9,133 nt of DNA from Desulfonatronum sp. (GTDB lineage: Bacteria > Desulfobacterota > Desulfovibrionia > Desulfovibrionales > Desulfonatronaceae). The stretch covers positions 1-9,133 of the forward strand of contig SKYX01000219.1 in the NCBI GenBank assembly GCA_007127655.1, written 5' to 3'. This document shows positions 1 to 5,990 of this stretch, one piece after another (within the stretch, counting starts at the first letter, position 1; each line of letters starts with the position of its first letter). The notes under the pieces were generated by a model. It made no database searches, was not told where the DNA came from, and worked only from the letters and a program-made list of their open reading frames with translations. The position numbers and the translations under genes were made by a program.

Positions 1-1
1 C

Positions 2-628
2 GAACTGTCCAAGGCCCAACATGCAATGACAACGATTGAGCACAATCTGGGCATTGCCCGGGCCGACCTGGAGGGCGCGACCATTATCGCTCCCAGTGAC
101 GGCATGGCCGTGCTGGCCGAGGACATTCGCGGCACCACCTTCCGCAAACCGCGCATCGGCGACCAGGTCTGGCAAAATCAGCCTTTGGTCTATCTTCCGG
201 ACATCTCCAGGATGATCGTCATCACGCAGGTCCGTGAGGTTGATTTGCACAAGATCGACATCGGCAAGTCGGCCAGCGTCCGCGTGGACGCCTACCCGCA
301 ACTGGCCTTGCGCGGCACGGTCGAATCCATCGGCGTTCTCGCCGACGCGAAAACCGGAGAGGCCGGTCTGAAATATTTTCGGATCATCGTCAGCCTTGAT
401 CAGTCCGATCCACGTCTTCGTCCCGGCATGACCGCCCGGATGGTCATCCTGGCCGACGAGCCCACCGGCAACCTGGATGCGCGCAACTCCAATGCCATCA
501 TGGATCTTTTTCTGGAATTGCACCGTCAGGGAACGACCCTGCTGGTGGTCACCCATGACCGGGACGTGGCCCGGACCGCGGATCGCATCCTGCACATCAA
601 GGAAGGCCTGCTGCATGACCAGGCCTGA
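2..628 (+). CDS. Chimeric reading frame: HlyD/MacA-type adaptor joined in frame to the C-terminal part of a MacB/LolD-type ATPase (5' partial)
   Basis: The frame is open from base 2, so the gene begins left of the window; the ATG at base 26 lies inside the adaptor's coiled coil and is not a likely start. The first part is a periplasmic adaptor of a tripartite exporter: the end of a coiled-coil helix, the second lipoyl half (IIAPSDGMAVL, bases 83-115), then a beta-barrel with the closing motif LRPGMTARM (bases 416-442). From about base 443 the protein becomes an ABC ATPase tail: Walker B with D-loop (ILADEPTGNLD, 446-478), H-loop VVTHD (548-562) and the typical ending RILHIKEG. Walker A, Q-loop and the LSGGQ signature are missing, as is the adaptor's C-terminal membrane-proximal part. 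The product cannot bind ATP by itself and is probably non-functional as an ATPase. I infer a deletion between adjacent adaptor and ATPase genes, or an assembly collapse. The domain calls are secure; the cause is not. Confidence 0.85.
   Translation, partial: ELSKAQHAMTTIEHNLGIARADLEGATIIAPSDGMAVLAEDIRGTTFRKPRIGDQVWQNQPLVYLPDISRMIVITQVREVDLHKIDIGKSASVRVDAYPQLALRGTVESIGVLADAKTGEAGLKYFRIIVSLDQSDPRLRPGMTARMVILADEPTGNLDARNSNAIMDLFLELHRQGTTLLVVTHDRDVARTADRILHIKEGLLHDQA
440..460 (+). other. Adaptor/ATPase fusion junction
   Basis: Around here the translation changes from an adaptor beta-barrel ending (GMTARMVI) to an ABC Walker B motif (ILADEPTGNLD). The residues I-L-A-D/E could belong to either parent, because adaptors often continue with a hydrophobic strand plus acidic residues and ATPases have LLADEP at this point. 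A short stretch of shared sequence may therefore have guided the recombination or misassembly. The reading frame is kept exactly. The boundary is placed by motif only and could shift by several codons. Confidence 0.7.
599..606 (+). promoter_or_regulatory. Strong ribosome binding site for the permease gene
   Basis: AAGGAAGG lies 8 bases before the ATG at 615, inside the last codons of the ATPase remnant. It fixes the permease start at 615 rather than at the earlier in-frame ATG at 477, and suggests that translation of the permease was coupled to that of the ATPase. Confidence 0.75.
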
Positions 629-1868
629 CCTGACCGGCACCGGCGGACGCAGGCTCTGGGGCCAGGCTTGGCGGGCGCTGACCCTGCACAAGCTGCGCAG
701 CCTGCTCAGCACCCTGGGCATTGTTTTCGCCGTCATCGCCGTGGTGACCATGCTGGCCATTGCCGAGGGCGCCAAGCAGGAAACCCTGGAACAGAACGGC
801 AGGCTGGGCATGAACAACGTCATCATCCGCCAAATCCCCCTCAGCGAGGCGCAGATTCGGCAGGCCCGCCAGCGGACAACCCTGGGGCTGACCTTCACGG
901 ACTATAACCTGCTTCACCAGCTCCCCGGCATCGCGAACATGGCCGCCATTGTCGAGGTTTCAGCAAATGTAGCCGAGCTTGGCGAGACCGAGGCGATCAC
1001 GCTTCTTGCCGTGAATCCCGGCTACATGCGGGCCATGGGGCTTGGAATGGAACAGGGCCGATTCATCGCTGACATTGATGTGGAGAATGCCCATCATATC
1101 GCCGTAATCGGCGCTGAGTTGAGCAGACGCCTGGGGCCGGCAGGGGGTGTCGGCGCGGTGGTCCATCTCGACAGGACCCCTTTTCAGGTCGTGGGCGTCT
1201 TGAGAAACAGATCGGTAACGGATAAAGAGGCCTTGCCCGTGGCTGACCGGGATTTGAACAACGTTGTTCTCATCCCTCTCTCACCCGGCCACCGGGGCAT
1301 GGTTGCGGCGGACCGGTACGGCGAACTTTCCGAGATCATCATCACCGCGAAAACCAGTGATGACGTCGGCCCCCTCGCCCTTGCGGCCCGCCGCGCCCTG
1401 CTCTGGAGTCACAAAGAGGTGGAGGACTTCGGGATCATCGTCCCCAGGGAACTGCTCCACCAGGCCAACCAAACCCAGCGCATCTTCAACATCGTCCTGG
1501 GAGGCATCGCCGGCATTTCCCTGCTGGTGGGTGGTATCGGAATCATGAACATCATGCTGGCCAACGTCTCGGAAAGGACCCTGGAAATCGGCATCCGCAG
1601 AGCCATCGGTGCCAATCAACGCCACATCATCATGCAATTCCTTGGCGAATCAACCCTGTTGACCTGCATCGGGGGAATCATCGGCGTACTGGCCGGAATC
1701 TGCGTTGCTTTCGGCATCGACTTCTTCATCCACTGGAGAACATCCGTCAGTTTGTGGTCCGTAACCCTTGCTGTACTGATGTCCATTATTGTCGGCATCG
1801 TTTCCGGACTTTATCCAGCCGTCAAAGCGGCCCGCATGGATCCTGTAAAGGCACTGCGGTTTGGATAA
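615..1868 (+). CDS. MacB/FtsX-type ABC transporter permease
   Basis: This is an inner-membrane permease of the MacB/LolCE type, which drives substrate export or lipoprotein-like extraction by a mechanical stroke using an ATPase partner and a periplasmic adaptor. The 417-residue protein has the classic layout: TM1 near residues 30-52 (LSTLGIVFAVIAVVTMLAIA), a large periplasmic domain of about 230 residues, then TM2 near 289-313, TM3 near 341-370 and TM4 near 379-401. The conserved cytoplasmic loop VSERTLEIGIRRAIGA (318-333), which contacts the ATPase, and the C-terminal YPAVKAARMDPVKAL are both intact. The start at 615 is chosen because of the AAGGAAGG site 8 bases upstream and the 14-base overlap with the preceding gene. 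Length and motifs are normal for the family. The oddity is its partner: the ATPase just upstream lacks its nucleotide-binding half, so this permease may be an orphan in this sequence. The substrate cannot be deduced. Confidence 0.93.
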   Translation: MTRPDLTGTGGRRLWGQAWRALTLHKLRSLLSTLGIVFAVIAVVTMLAIAEGAKQETLEQNGRLGMNNVIIRQIPLSEAQIRQARQRTTLGLTFTDYNLLHQLPGIANMAAIVEVSANVAELGETEAITLLAVNPGYMRAMGLGMEQGRFIADIDVENAHHIAVIGAELSRRLGPAGGVGAVVHLDRTPFQVVGVLRNRSVTDKEALPVADRDLNNVVLIPLSPGHRGMVAADRYGELSEIIITAKTSDDVGPLALAARRALLWSHKEVEDFGIIVPRELLHQANQTQRIFNIVLGGIAGISLLVGGIGIMNIMLANVSERTLEIGIRRAIGANQRHIIMQFLGESTLLTCIGGIIGVLAGICVAFGIDFFIHWRTSVSLWSVTLAVLMSIIVGIVSGLYPAVKAARMDPVKALRFG

Positions 1869-1890
1869 TTATCTTTGGATCTCTTCTCGC

Positions 1891-3024
1891 ATGCCCCCAC
1901 GACACGCCCCCCTGACCATCATCCACACCGAAGCCTCGGACGCCTGGGGCGGCCAGGACATTCGAGTCTTTACCGAGGCGCTTTGGCTTCGGGACCAGGG
2001 GCATCGCGTGCACCTGTTCACTCCGGCCCACGGCGAACTGTTCCGGCGGGCACGGGCAGCGGGGCTGGATTGTGAAGCGATTCCCTTTGCCAAGCGGACC
2101 AAGGTAGTGGATTTTATACGCTTAGCGCGGCGATTCAAGACCATCCGCCCAGACGTGGTCTGCACCCACAGTAGCGTGGACAGTTGGGTGGGATTGACCG
2201 CGGCCAGGGCCTGCAAGGTTCCGGCGGCAATTCGCTATCGCCACGTGAGCACGCCGGTAGGCAACAACTTCATGAACCGCTGGCAGTATCGCCGACTGTG
2301 CGATCACGTGGTGACCACTGCCGGGACAATTCAGAACGAGCTGCGCCGCACCCTGGGCCTGTCGCCGGACAAGGTCAGCTCCATTCCCACAGGTATCGCG
2401 GTGCCGGATTTACCCTCGCGGGAGCAGGCCCGGACTGCGTTGCTCGAAAGATTTAATCTTCCGGACAACGCCCTGCTCATCGGTCAGATTTCGGTCCTGC
2501 GCAGCTGGAAAGGGCAGTACGTGCTCATCGACGCTTTCGAGCGTCTGGCCGCCGCACTGCCGGACGCATGCCTGCTCCTGGTAGGCGGTGGGCCGGTCAT
2601 GGGCGATTATTCCAAACGAAGCCGGGAAAGCCCCTTTGCCTCGCGTATTCTTTTGCCTGGCCACCAGGAAGACGTCTGGCCGTTTTTTCGGGGCCTGGAC
2701 GTGGCCGTGCTGGCCAGCACGAAAAACGAAGGCATCCCCCAGGCTGGGCTGCAAGCCATGTTCGCGCAGTGTCCCTTCGTCGGCACGACTGTCGGTGGAA
2801 TCCCGGAAATCGTGGATCATCAGCGCACCGGCTTGCTCGTCCCACCGAACAAACCGGAGGCCATGGCCGCGGCGATCACCCGGATCCTTTGTCAGCCGGG
2901 CCTTGCAAGCAACATGACGCTCAAGGCACTGGCAAAGGTCCGGGAGCATTATTCCCTGGAGCAGATGGGGCAAAGGACGGAACAATTGATGCTGAGAGTC
3001 ATACAGGACACTGGCGACAGGTAA
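1891..3024 (+). CDS. Glycosyltransferase, GT4-type (GT-B fold)
   Basis: This is a predicted cytoplasmic, retaining glycosyltransferase of 377 residues that transfers a sugar from a nucleotide donor to a glycan or lipid-linked acceptor. The N-terminal Rossmann domain has the glycine-rich acceptor-side loop TEASDAWGGQDIR (residues 13-25). The C-terminal donor domain has IGQISVLRSWKGQ (197-209) with the Arg/Lys pair, VGGGP (231-235), KNEGIPQAGLQAM (278-290) and VGGIPEIV (301-308). The usual E-x7-E donor motif reads E-x7-Q here (E280, Q288), a variant I recall from other GT4 enzymes of the EGxPQ type. I chose the ATG at 1891. A TTG at 1861 would extend the protein by ten residues but overlaps the permease gene, and the family-like sequence begins after 1891. 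The ribosome binding site is weak (GGAT at 1877-1880). The gene follows the permease by 22 bases and may share its transcript, without an obvious functional link. Acceptor and sugar are unknown. Confidence 0.92.
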   Translation: MPPRHAPLTIIHTEASDAWGGQDIRVFTEALWLRDQGHRVHLFTPAHGELFRRARAAGLDCEAIPFAKRTKVVDFIRLARRFKTIRPDVVCTHSSVDSWVGLTAARACKVPAAIRYRHVSTPVGNNFMNRWQYRRLCDHVVTTAGTIQNELRRTLGLSPDKVSSIPTGIAVPDLPSREQARTALLERFNLPDNALLIGQISVLRSWKGQYVLIDAFERLAAALPDACLLLVGGGPVMGDYSKRSRESPFASRILLPGHQEDVWPFFRGLDVAVLASTKNEGIPQAGLQAMFAQCPFVGTTVGGIPEIVDHQRTGLLVPPNKPEAMAAAITRILCQPGLASNMTLKALAKVREHYSLEQMGQRTEQLMLRVIQDTGDR

Positions 3025-3032
3025 AACAACAA

Positions 3033-3053
3033 GAGCGATTCCCTAATCAGCTC
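3033..3053 (+). terminator. Possible hairpin after the first glycosyltransferase gene
   Basis: GAGCGATT and AATC-A-GCTC can pair as an eight-base-pair stem with a four-base loop (CCCT) and a single bulged A at 3049, starting 9 bases after the stop codon at 3022-3024. No clear U-run follows (GCATGTCTGTT), so it is at best a weak terminator or an mRNA end-protecting hairpin. It sits just before the AT-rich region and a candidate promoter, where a transcript boundary would make sense. Confidence 0.3.
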
Positions 3054-3062
3054 GCATGTCTG

Positions 3063-3094
3063 TTGCAATAAATGCTTTTGAAATCATTTGGCAA
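3063..3094. repeat. Imperfect inverted repeat overlapping a candidate -35 box
   Basis: TTGC-AAT-AAATG (3063-3074) faces CATTT-G-GCAA (3085-3094) across a ten-base spacer. The arms match perfectly in the inner five and outer four bases, with unequal unpaired bases between them. The spacer covers most of the candidate -35 hexamer, so this could be a repressor site. In AT-rich DNA a dyad of this quality may arise by chance. Confidence 0.25.
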
Positions 3095-3106
3095 TTCTGG
3101 TGTAAA
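3078..3106 (+). promoter_or_regulatory. Candidate sigma-70 promoter for the deacetylase gene
   Basis: TTGAAA (3078-3083, five of six to consensus) is followed by a 17-base spacer and TGTAAA (3101-3106, four of six). An extended -10 TGG sits directly before the -10 hexamer. Transcription would start near 3113, about 20 bases before the ATG at 3133. This fits that start and argues against a TTG start at 3115. It is a prediction from consensus matching only. Confidence 0.45.
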
Positions 3107-3132
3107 AAGGTTCCTTGCAGAAGATTATCACC

Positions 3133-4095
3133 ATGAAAAAAAAGCATAAAAACGTACATGTGATATTCAGGTACGATGATTTTTCCTCTTCCAGTCCAAC
3201 GGAAATAGAAGAGAAGGTGATCGCCGCATTCAAAAAGCATGATGCTCCATTGACAATTGGTGCTATCCCTTTCATAGCCTCGCAAAATGTTCTCGATCCA
3301 TCCCCGCAGCCCCTCCTGCCTCTGCAGGAAGACAAAGCCGCCATTCTCAGACAAGGCCACAAAGATGGCATAATCGACATTGCCCTGCATGGGCATACGC
3401 ATCAATCAATGCACCCTGATCGCAGGAGCGAGTTTGTCGGTCTTGGGCGAGCGGTTCAACTTGAAAAGCTGACCACTGCCAGGTCATATCTTGAAAGGGT
3501 CGTAGGTGTTCCCACCCAGGTGTTCGTCCCGCCTTGGAATGCCTACGATCACGAAACGCTGAAAGTCCTTGAGGAACTTGGCTTCACAACCCTGTCAGCA
3601 GACTGCCGCGGCGTGGCTCCGAAGGACTCGGCTTTGGCATTTGTCCCGGCCACATGCTCACTTCATCAGCTCCAGGATGCGATAATCATCGCTCGGAAAT
3701 CGTTGGATCCGCAGCCAGTCATTGTCGTTCTTTTCCATATCTACGATTTCCTCGAACATGATGCCCTGCAAGGACGCCTGTCGCTTGGAGAGCTTGACGC
3801 GCTGCTTGCTTGGCTCACTGAGCGAGATGATACCCGGATCGTTTCGATTACACAGGCCGTGACAGGAGGCGTCGATCTCAGCAGCCGTCGCATGCTGAGA
3901 GCTAGAATGAATCAAAAATTGGCACAGCCTTTTTCACTTTTTTCCCGAAAGGACTGTTTTTTTCTCCACAGTTCAGTGAATTATGGTACAGTTTTCAAGG
4001 TCATGTTATTTTCTTTGGTTGTGATTGCATCTGCGGCATCCATTGTCTATGTCGCGTGGAAAATTTTGGCAGCCCCCTCTGCAAATATTGTATAG
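3133..4095 (+). CDS. Polysaccharide deacetylase-like protein (NodB/DUF2334-type) with a C-terminal membrane anchor
   Basis: This 320-residue protein has the layout of carbohydrate esterase family 4/DUF2334 enzymes, metal-dependent hydrolases that remove acyl groups from amino sugars. Visible motifs, in order, are FRYDDF (12-17) with the Asp pair expected for catalysis and metal binding, ALHGHTHQS (84-92) with the metal-binding histidines, VPPWNAYD (132-139), LSADCRG (154-160), and VLFHIYDF (199-206), which matches the late catalytic histidine motif. One hydrophobic segment lies at about 288-308, near the C-terminus. There is no N-terminal signal peptide, so the catalytic domain probably stays on the cytoplasmic side. 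The ATG at 3133 is preferred to a TTG at 3115 because of the likely transcription start near 3113 and the AGAAG nine bases upstream of the ATG. Codons 2-4 form an A8 run. The gene is notably AT-rich at both ends, suggesting transfer. It sits 17 bases before a glycosyltransferase, which suggests it acts on a glycan intermediate. The substrate is unknown. Confidence 0.85.
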   Translation: MKKKHKNVHVIFRYDDFSSSSPTEIEEKVIAAFKKHDAPLTIGAIPFIASQNVLDPSPQPLLPLQEDKAAILRQGHKDGIIDIALHGHTHQSMHPDRRSEFVGLGRAVQLEKLTTARSYLERVVGVPTQVFVPPWNAYDHETLKVLEELGFTTLSADCRGVAPKDSALAFVPATCSLHQLQDAIIIARKSLDPQPVIVVLFHIYDFLEHDALQGRLSLGELDALLAWLTERDDTRIVSITQAVTGGVDLSSRRMLRARMNQKLAQPFSLFSRKDCFFLHSSVNYGTVFKVMLFSLVVIASAASIVYVAWKILAAPSANIV

Positions 4096-4112
4096 TGACT
4101 GGTTAAATCACC

Positions 4113-4970
4113 ATGAGCAACGTTTTGATCAAGCAGCCCAGACAAGTGGTCGACAATTCCCACATCAAACTGAGCTACGTCACCCACTACTATCTGGACC
4201 AGAAACGCCCGGACACCGTCTTGGACCTTCTGGCTCGCTACCAGCGGTACGCGCCAGAGCTGCTGGACAGGATTCAATTCGTAGTGGTGGACGACTGCTC
4301 GCCTCTGCGGTTTGACGTTCCGGACCTGAACCTTAATTTGAAGTGGCTGCGTATAGAGGATGACATCCCGTGGAATCAACCTGGCGCTCGAAATTTGGGA
4401 GTTGTCTATGCCGCTTCGGACAAGGTCTTGCTGACAGACATTGACCATGAATTTCCCGAGGCAACCCTAAGCAAGATGGTTCGCATGCGTGAATGCGGCC
4501 GAGATTTTTTCAAAATCTACCGCACTTGCCCGACCACAGGCAGATTGCGCAAGGGGCACTCCAATATCTTTCTGCTTTCCCGGGCAAGGTTTATGCGACT
4601 TTACGGGTATGACGAAGAATTTTCCGGTCATTACGGTTCTGATGACTATCGTTTTGTCAAATTCCAGAAATATCATGGCTCCAGACAACGTTACCTGCCC
4701 AAAAAATACCGGTGCTCTCCAAGGGGGGATATCGACTGGGAGGCTTCATACCACAGCCTGGAGCGCGACCTCGGCCCTAACACCCCCGTGGACGCACGCA
4801 AGGAACACGAGATAAAGCAGTACGGCGGGGACGCCGGACACAGTCGAATGTTCTTGCGCTTTCGCTGGGAAGTGCTGATTGACCGTACCCGTGATGTGCA
4901 AATCCAACGCAAGAGAAATCGGCTTTGGCAAAAAATATGGTACTGGCGCTGGCTTATGGGAGAACGGTGA
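4113..4970 (+). CDS. Glycosyltransferase, GT2-like (GT-A fold)
   Basis: This is a predicted nucleotide-sugar-dependent transferase of 285 residues. Recognisable GT-A elements are the strand and nucleotide-binding turn VVVDDCSP (57-64), PWNQPGARNLG (86-96), the metal-binding DxD-type motif LTDIDHEF (107-114), and GYDEEFSGHYGSDDYRF (165-181), which resembles the acidic C-terminal motif of bacterial galactosyltransferase-type GT2 enzymes and probably holds the catalytic base. The C-terminus is basic and aromatic (RLWQKIWYWRWLMGER), suggesting peripheral membrane contact. There is no transmembrane segment. The gene starts 17 bases after the deacetylase gene and ends 6 bases before the next, so all probably share a transcript. 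The ribosome binding site is weak. Base composition is lower in G+C than the downstream genes, as in the deacetylase gene, so the two may have arrived together. Donor sugar and acceptor cannot be assigned. Confidence 0.9.
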   Translation: MSNVLIKQPRQVVDNSHIKLSYVTHYYLDQKRPDTVLDLLARYQRYAPELLDRIQFVVVDDCSPLRFDVPDLNLNLKWLRIEDDIPWNQPGARNLGVVYAASDKVLLTDIDHEFPEATLSKMVRMRECGRDFFKIYRTCPTTGRLRKGHSNIFLLSRARFMRLYGYDEEFSGHYGSDDYRFVKFQKYHGSRQRYLPKKYRCSPRGDIDWEASYHSLERDLGPNTPVDARKEHEIKQYGGDAGHSRMFLRFRWEVLIDRTRDVQIQRKRNRLWQKIWYWRWLMGER

Positions 4971-4976
4971 GCAGGC

Positions 4977-5990
4977 ATGAAATTTCTGTTCGTCAAACTC
5001 AAGCACATCGGGGACAGCCTGCTGCTGACACCGGTGATCCGCTCCGTCCGGGCGGCCTATCCTCAAGCCGAGATATGGGTGGTAGTACGCCGGGGATGCG
5101 AAGGCATTTTGGCCGGGTGCCCGGAAATCGACCGGATCCTCACCGCTGCCGCTCCGGAGAAGAACAACCGCCGCCCCTGGAACTGGGCCGCGGATTTCGG
5201 TCTGGCAGCCACAGTACGCCGGGAGCGTTTCGACTACGCCTTTGAACTGGGCGACGGGGATCGGGGCCGTTGGCTGACCCTGATCAGCGGGGCCAGACGG
5301 CGTTGCGCCAATGCTGCGGGCCGACCGCTGCACTGGTGGTGGAAACGGACGTTCACGGATTTTTCCGATTTCTGGTGGTACAAGAGCCACCAGGTGGAAA
5401 AGGATTTTTACACGGTTAGCGACTGTCTTCCCGAGCAGCTGCCTCTCCCCATTCCGCCCCTGTCCTTTGCCCGTGAGCGTTCCCGGCCCTGGTCTCCAGC
5501 GGGCAACCTGACGCGCTTCGCCGTACTCCACCCCGGAACGCGGTGGTCCATCAAACGCTGGCCCGAACAGCGCTGGCGGGATCTCTGCGCCAGGCTTCTG
5601 GAGCGTGTCCCGACCATCGTGCTCAGTTGCGGTCCGGACCAGGAAGAGGTCCGGCTGTGCACCACCCTGAGCAGATCGTTCCCCGGACGAATCATCAGCA
5701 CGTCCGGGCAAACCTCCTGGGCCCAGTTGGCCGGGCTGCTGCACAGAGCCGTCTTGTTCGTCGGCGTGGACACCGCGGCCATGCACCTCGCCGCGGCCTG
5801 CTCCTGCCCCACCGCAGCCCTGTTCATGGGTTCCAGCCCCATTGAATGGGCCCCGTGGCAAACCCGGCACGTGGTGATCCAACCAGAACCAACGGGCGAA
5901 GAATCATCGCGCTCACCCGCGGAGCGGATCAGCGTCAACATGGTCCTCCAGGCCTGCGACGGACTGCTCCAGGATGAAGGCCGGGGATGA
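4977..5990 (+). CDS. Glycosyltransferase family 9 protein, heptosyltransferase III (WaaQ/RfaQ)-like
   Basis: This is a member of the ADP-heptose:LPS heptosyltransferase family (GT9, GT-B fold), which adds heptose to lipopolysaccharide inner core at the cytoplasmic face of the inner membrane. The 337-residue length is typical. Motifs are KLKHIGDSLLLTPVI (7-21) with the conserved Asp13, AVLHPGTRWSIKRWP (182-196), the donor-binding FVGVDTAAMHLAAAC (261-275), and FMGSSPIEWAPW (283-294). The HPGTRWSIKRW and W-x-PW features resemble the WaaQ branch more than WaaC or WaaF, from memory of these families. The ATG at 4977 is preceded by GGTGAG, five bases away. The gene ends in an ATGA overlap with the next one, a sign of translational coupling. 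Because some GT9 enzymes act on other sugars, exact heptosyltransferase III activity is an inference. Confidence 0.92.
   Translation: MKFLFVKLKHIGDSLLLTPVIRSVRAAYPQAEIWVVVRRGCEGILAGCPEIDRILTAAAPEKNNRRPWNWAADFGLAATVRRERFDYAFELGDGDRGRWLTLISGARRRCANAAGRPLHWWWKRTFTDFSDFWWYKSHQVEKDFYTVSDCLPEQLPLPIPPLSFARERSRPWSPAGNLTRFAVLHPGTRWSIKRWPEQRWRDLCARLLERVPTIVLSCGPDQEEVRLCTTLSRSFPGRIISTSGQTSWAQLAGLLHRAVLFVGVDTAAMHLAAACSCPTAALFMGSSPIEWAPWQTRHVVIQPEPTGEESSRSPAERISVNMVLQACDGLLQDEGRG
5977..5980 (+). promoter_or_regulatory. Ribosome binding site inside the heptosyltransferase gene
   Basis: AAGG (within GGATGAAGG) lies six bases before the ATG at 5987 and supports that start, which overlaps the upstream stop codon as ATGA. 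Confidence 0.5.

Larger units (their letters stand above)
3025..4112. other. AT-rich island holding the deacetylase-like gene
   Basis: Base composition drops sharply here. The line 3121-3180 has 18 G+C of 60 and 3961-4020 has 20 of 60, against 41 of 60 at 2521-2580 and 47 of 60 at 5761-5820. The centre of the deacetylase gene is nearer half G+C (31 of 60 at 3541-3600). The following glycosyltransferase is also fairly low (27 of 60 at 4561-4620). The pattern fits acquisition of one or two genes into a surface-glycan cluster. No insertion sequence, integrase or target-site repeat is visible at the edges. Confidence 0.6.

Noticed and set aside
26..28. ATG at 26 as the true start of the first gene
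   Set aside because: The frame is open to the left edge, and upstream codons (ELSKAQHA) continue the adaptor's coiled coil.
477..614. Upstream extension of the permease to the ATG at 477
   Set aside because: The extra 46 residues are Trp/Arg/Cys-rich and are the out-of-frame reading of the ATPase remnant; a strong ribosome binding site marks 615.
1861..1890. TTG start for the first glycosyltransferase
   Set aside because: It overlaps the permease end and adds ten residues unlike the family; the ATG at 1891 is simpler.
3115..3132. TTG start for the deacetylase gene
   Set aside because: It lies about two bases from the predicted transcription start, leaving no leader; the ATG at 3133 has an AGAAG upstream.
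3043..3405. Minus-strand 120-residue frame covering the intergenic stretch
   Set aside because: Most of it is antisense to the deacetylase gene, it has no recognisable domain, and it conflicts with the candidate promoter.
4746..5882. 378-residue minus-strand open frame
   Set aside because: It is a GC-driven shadow of the GT2-like and GT9 genes, low in complexity and without recognisable motifs.
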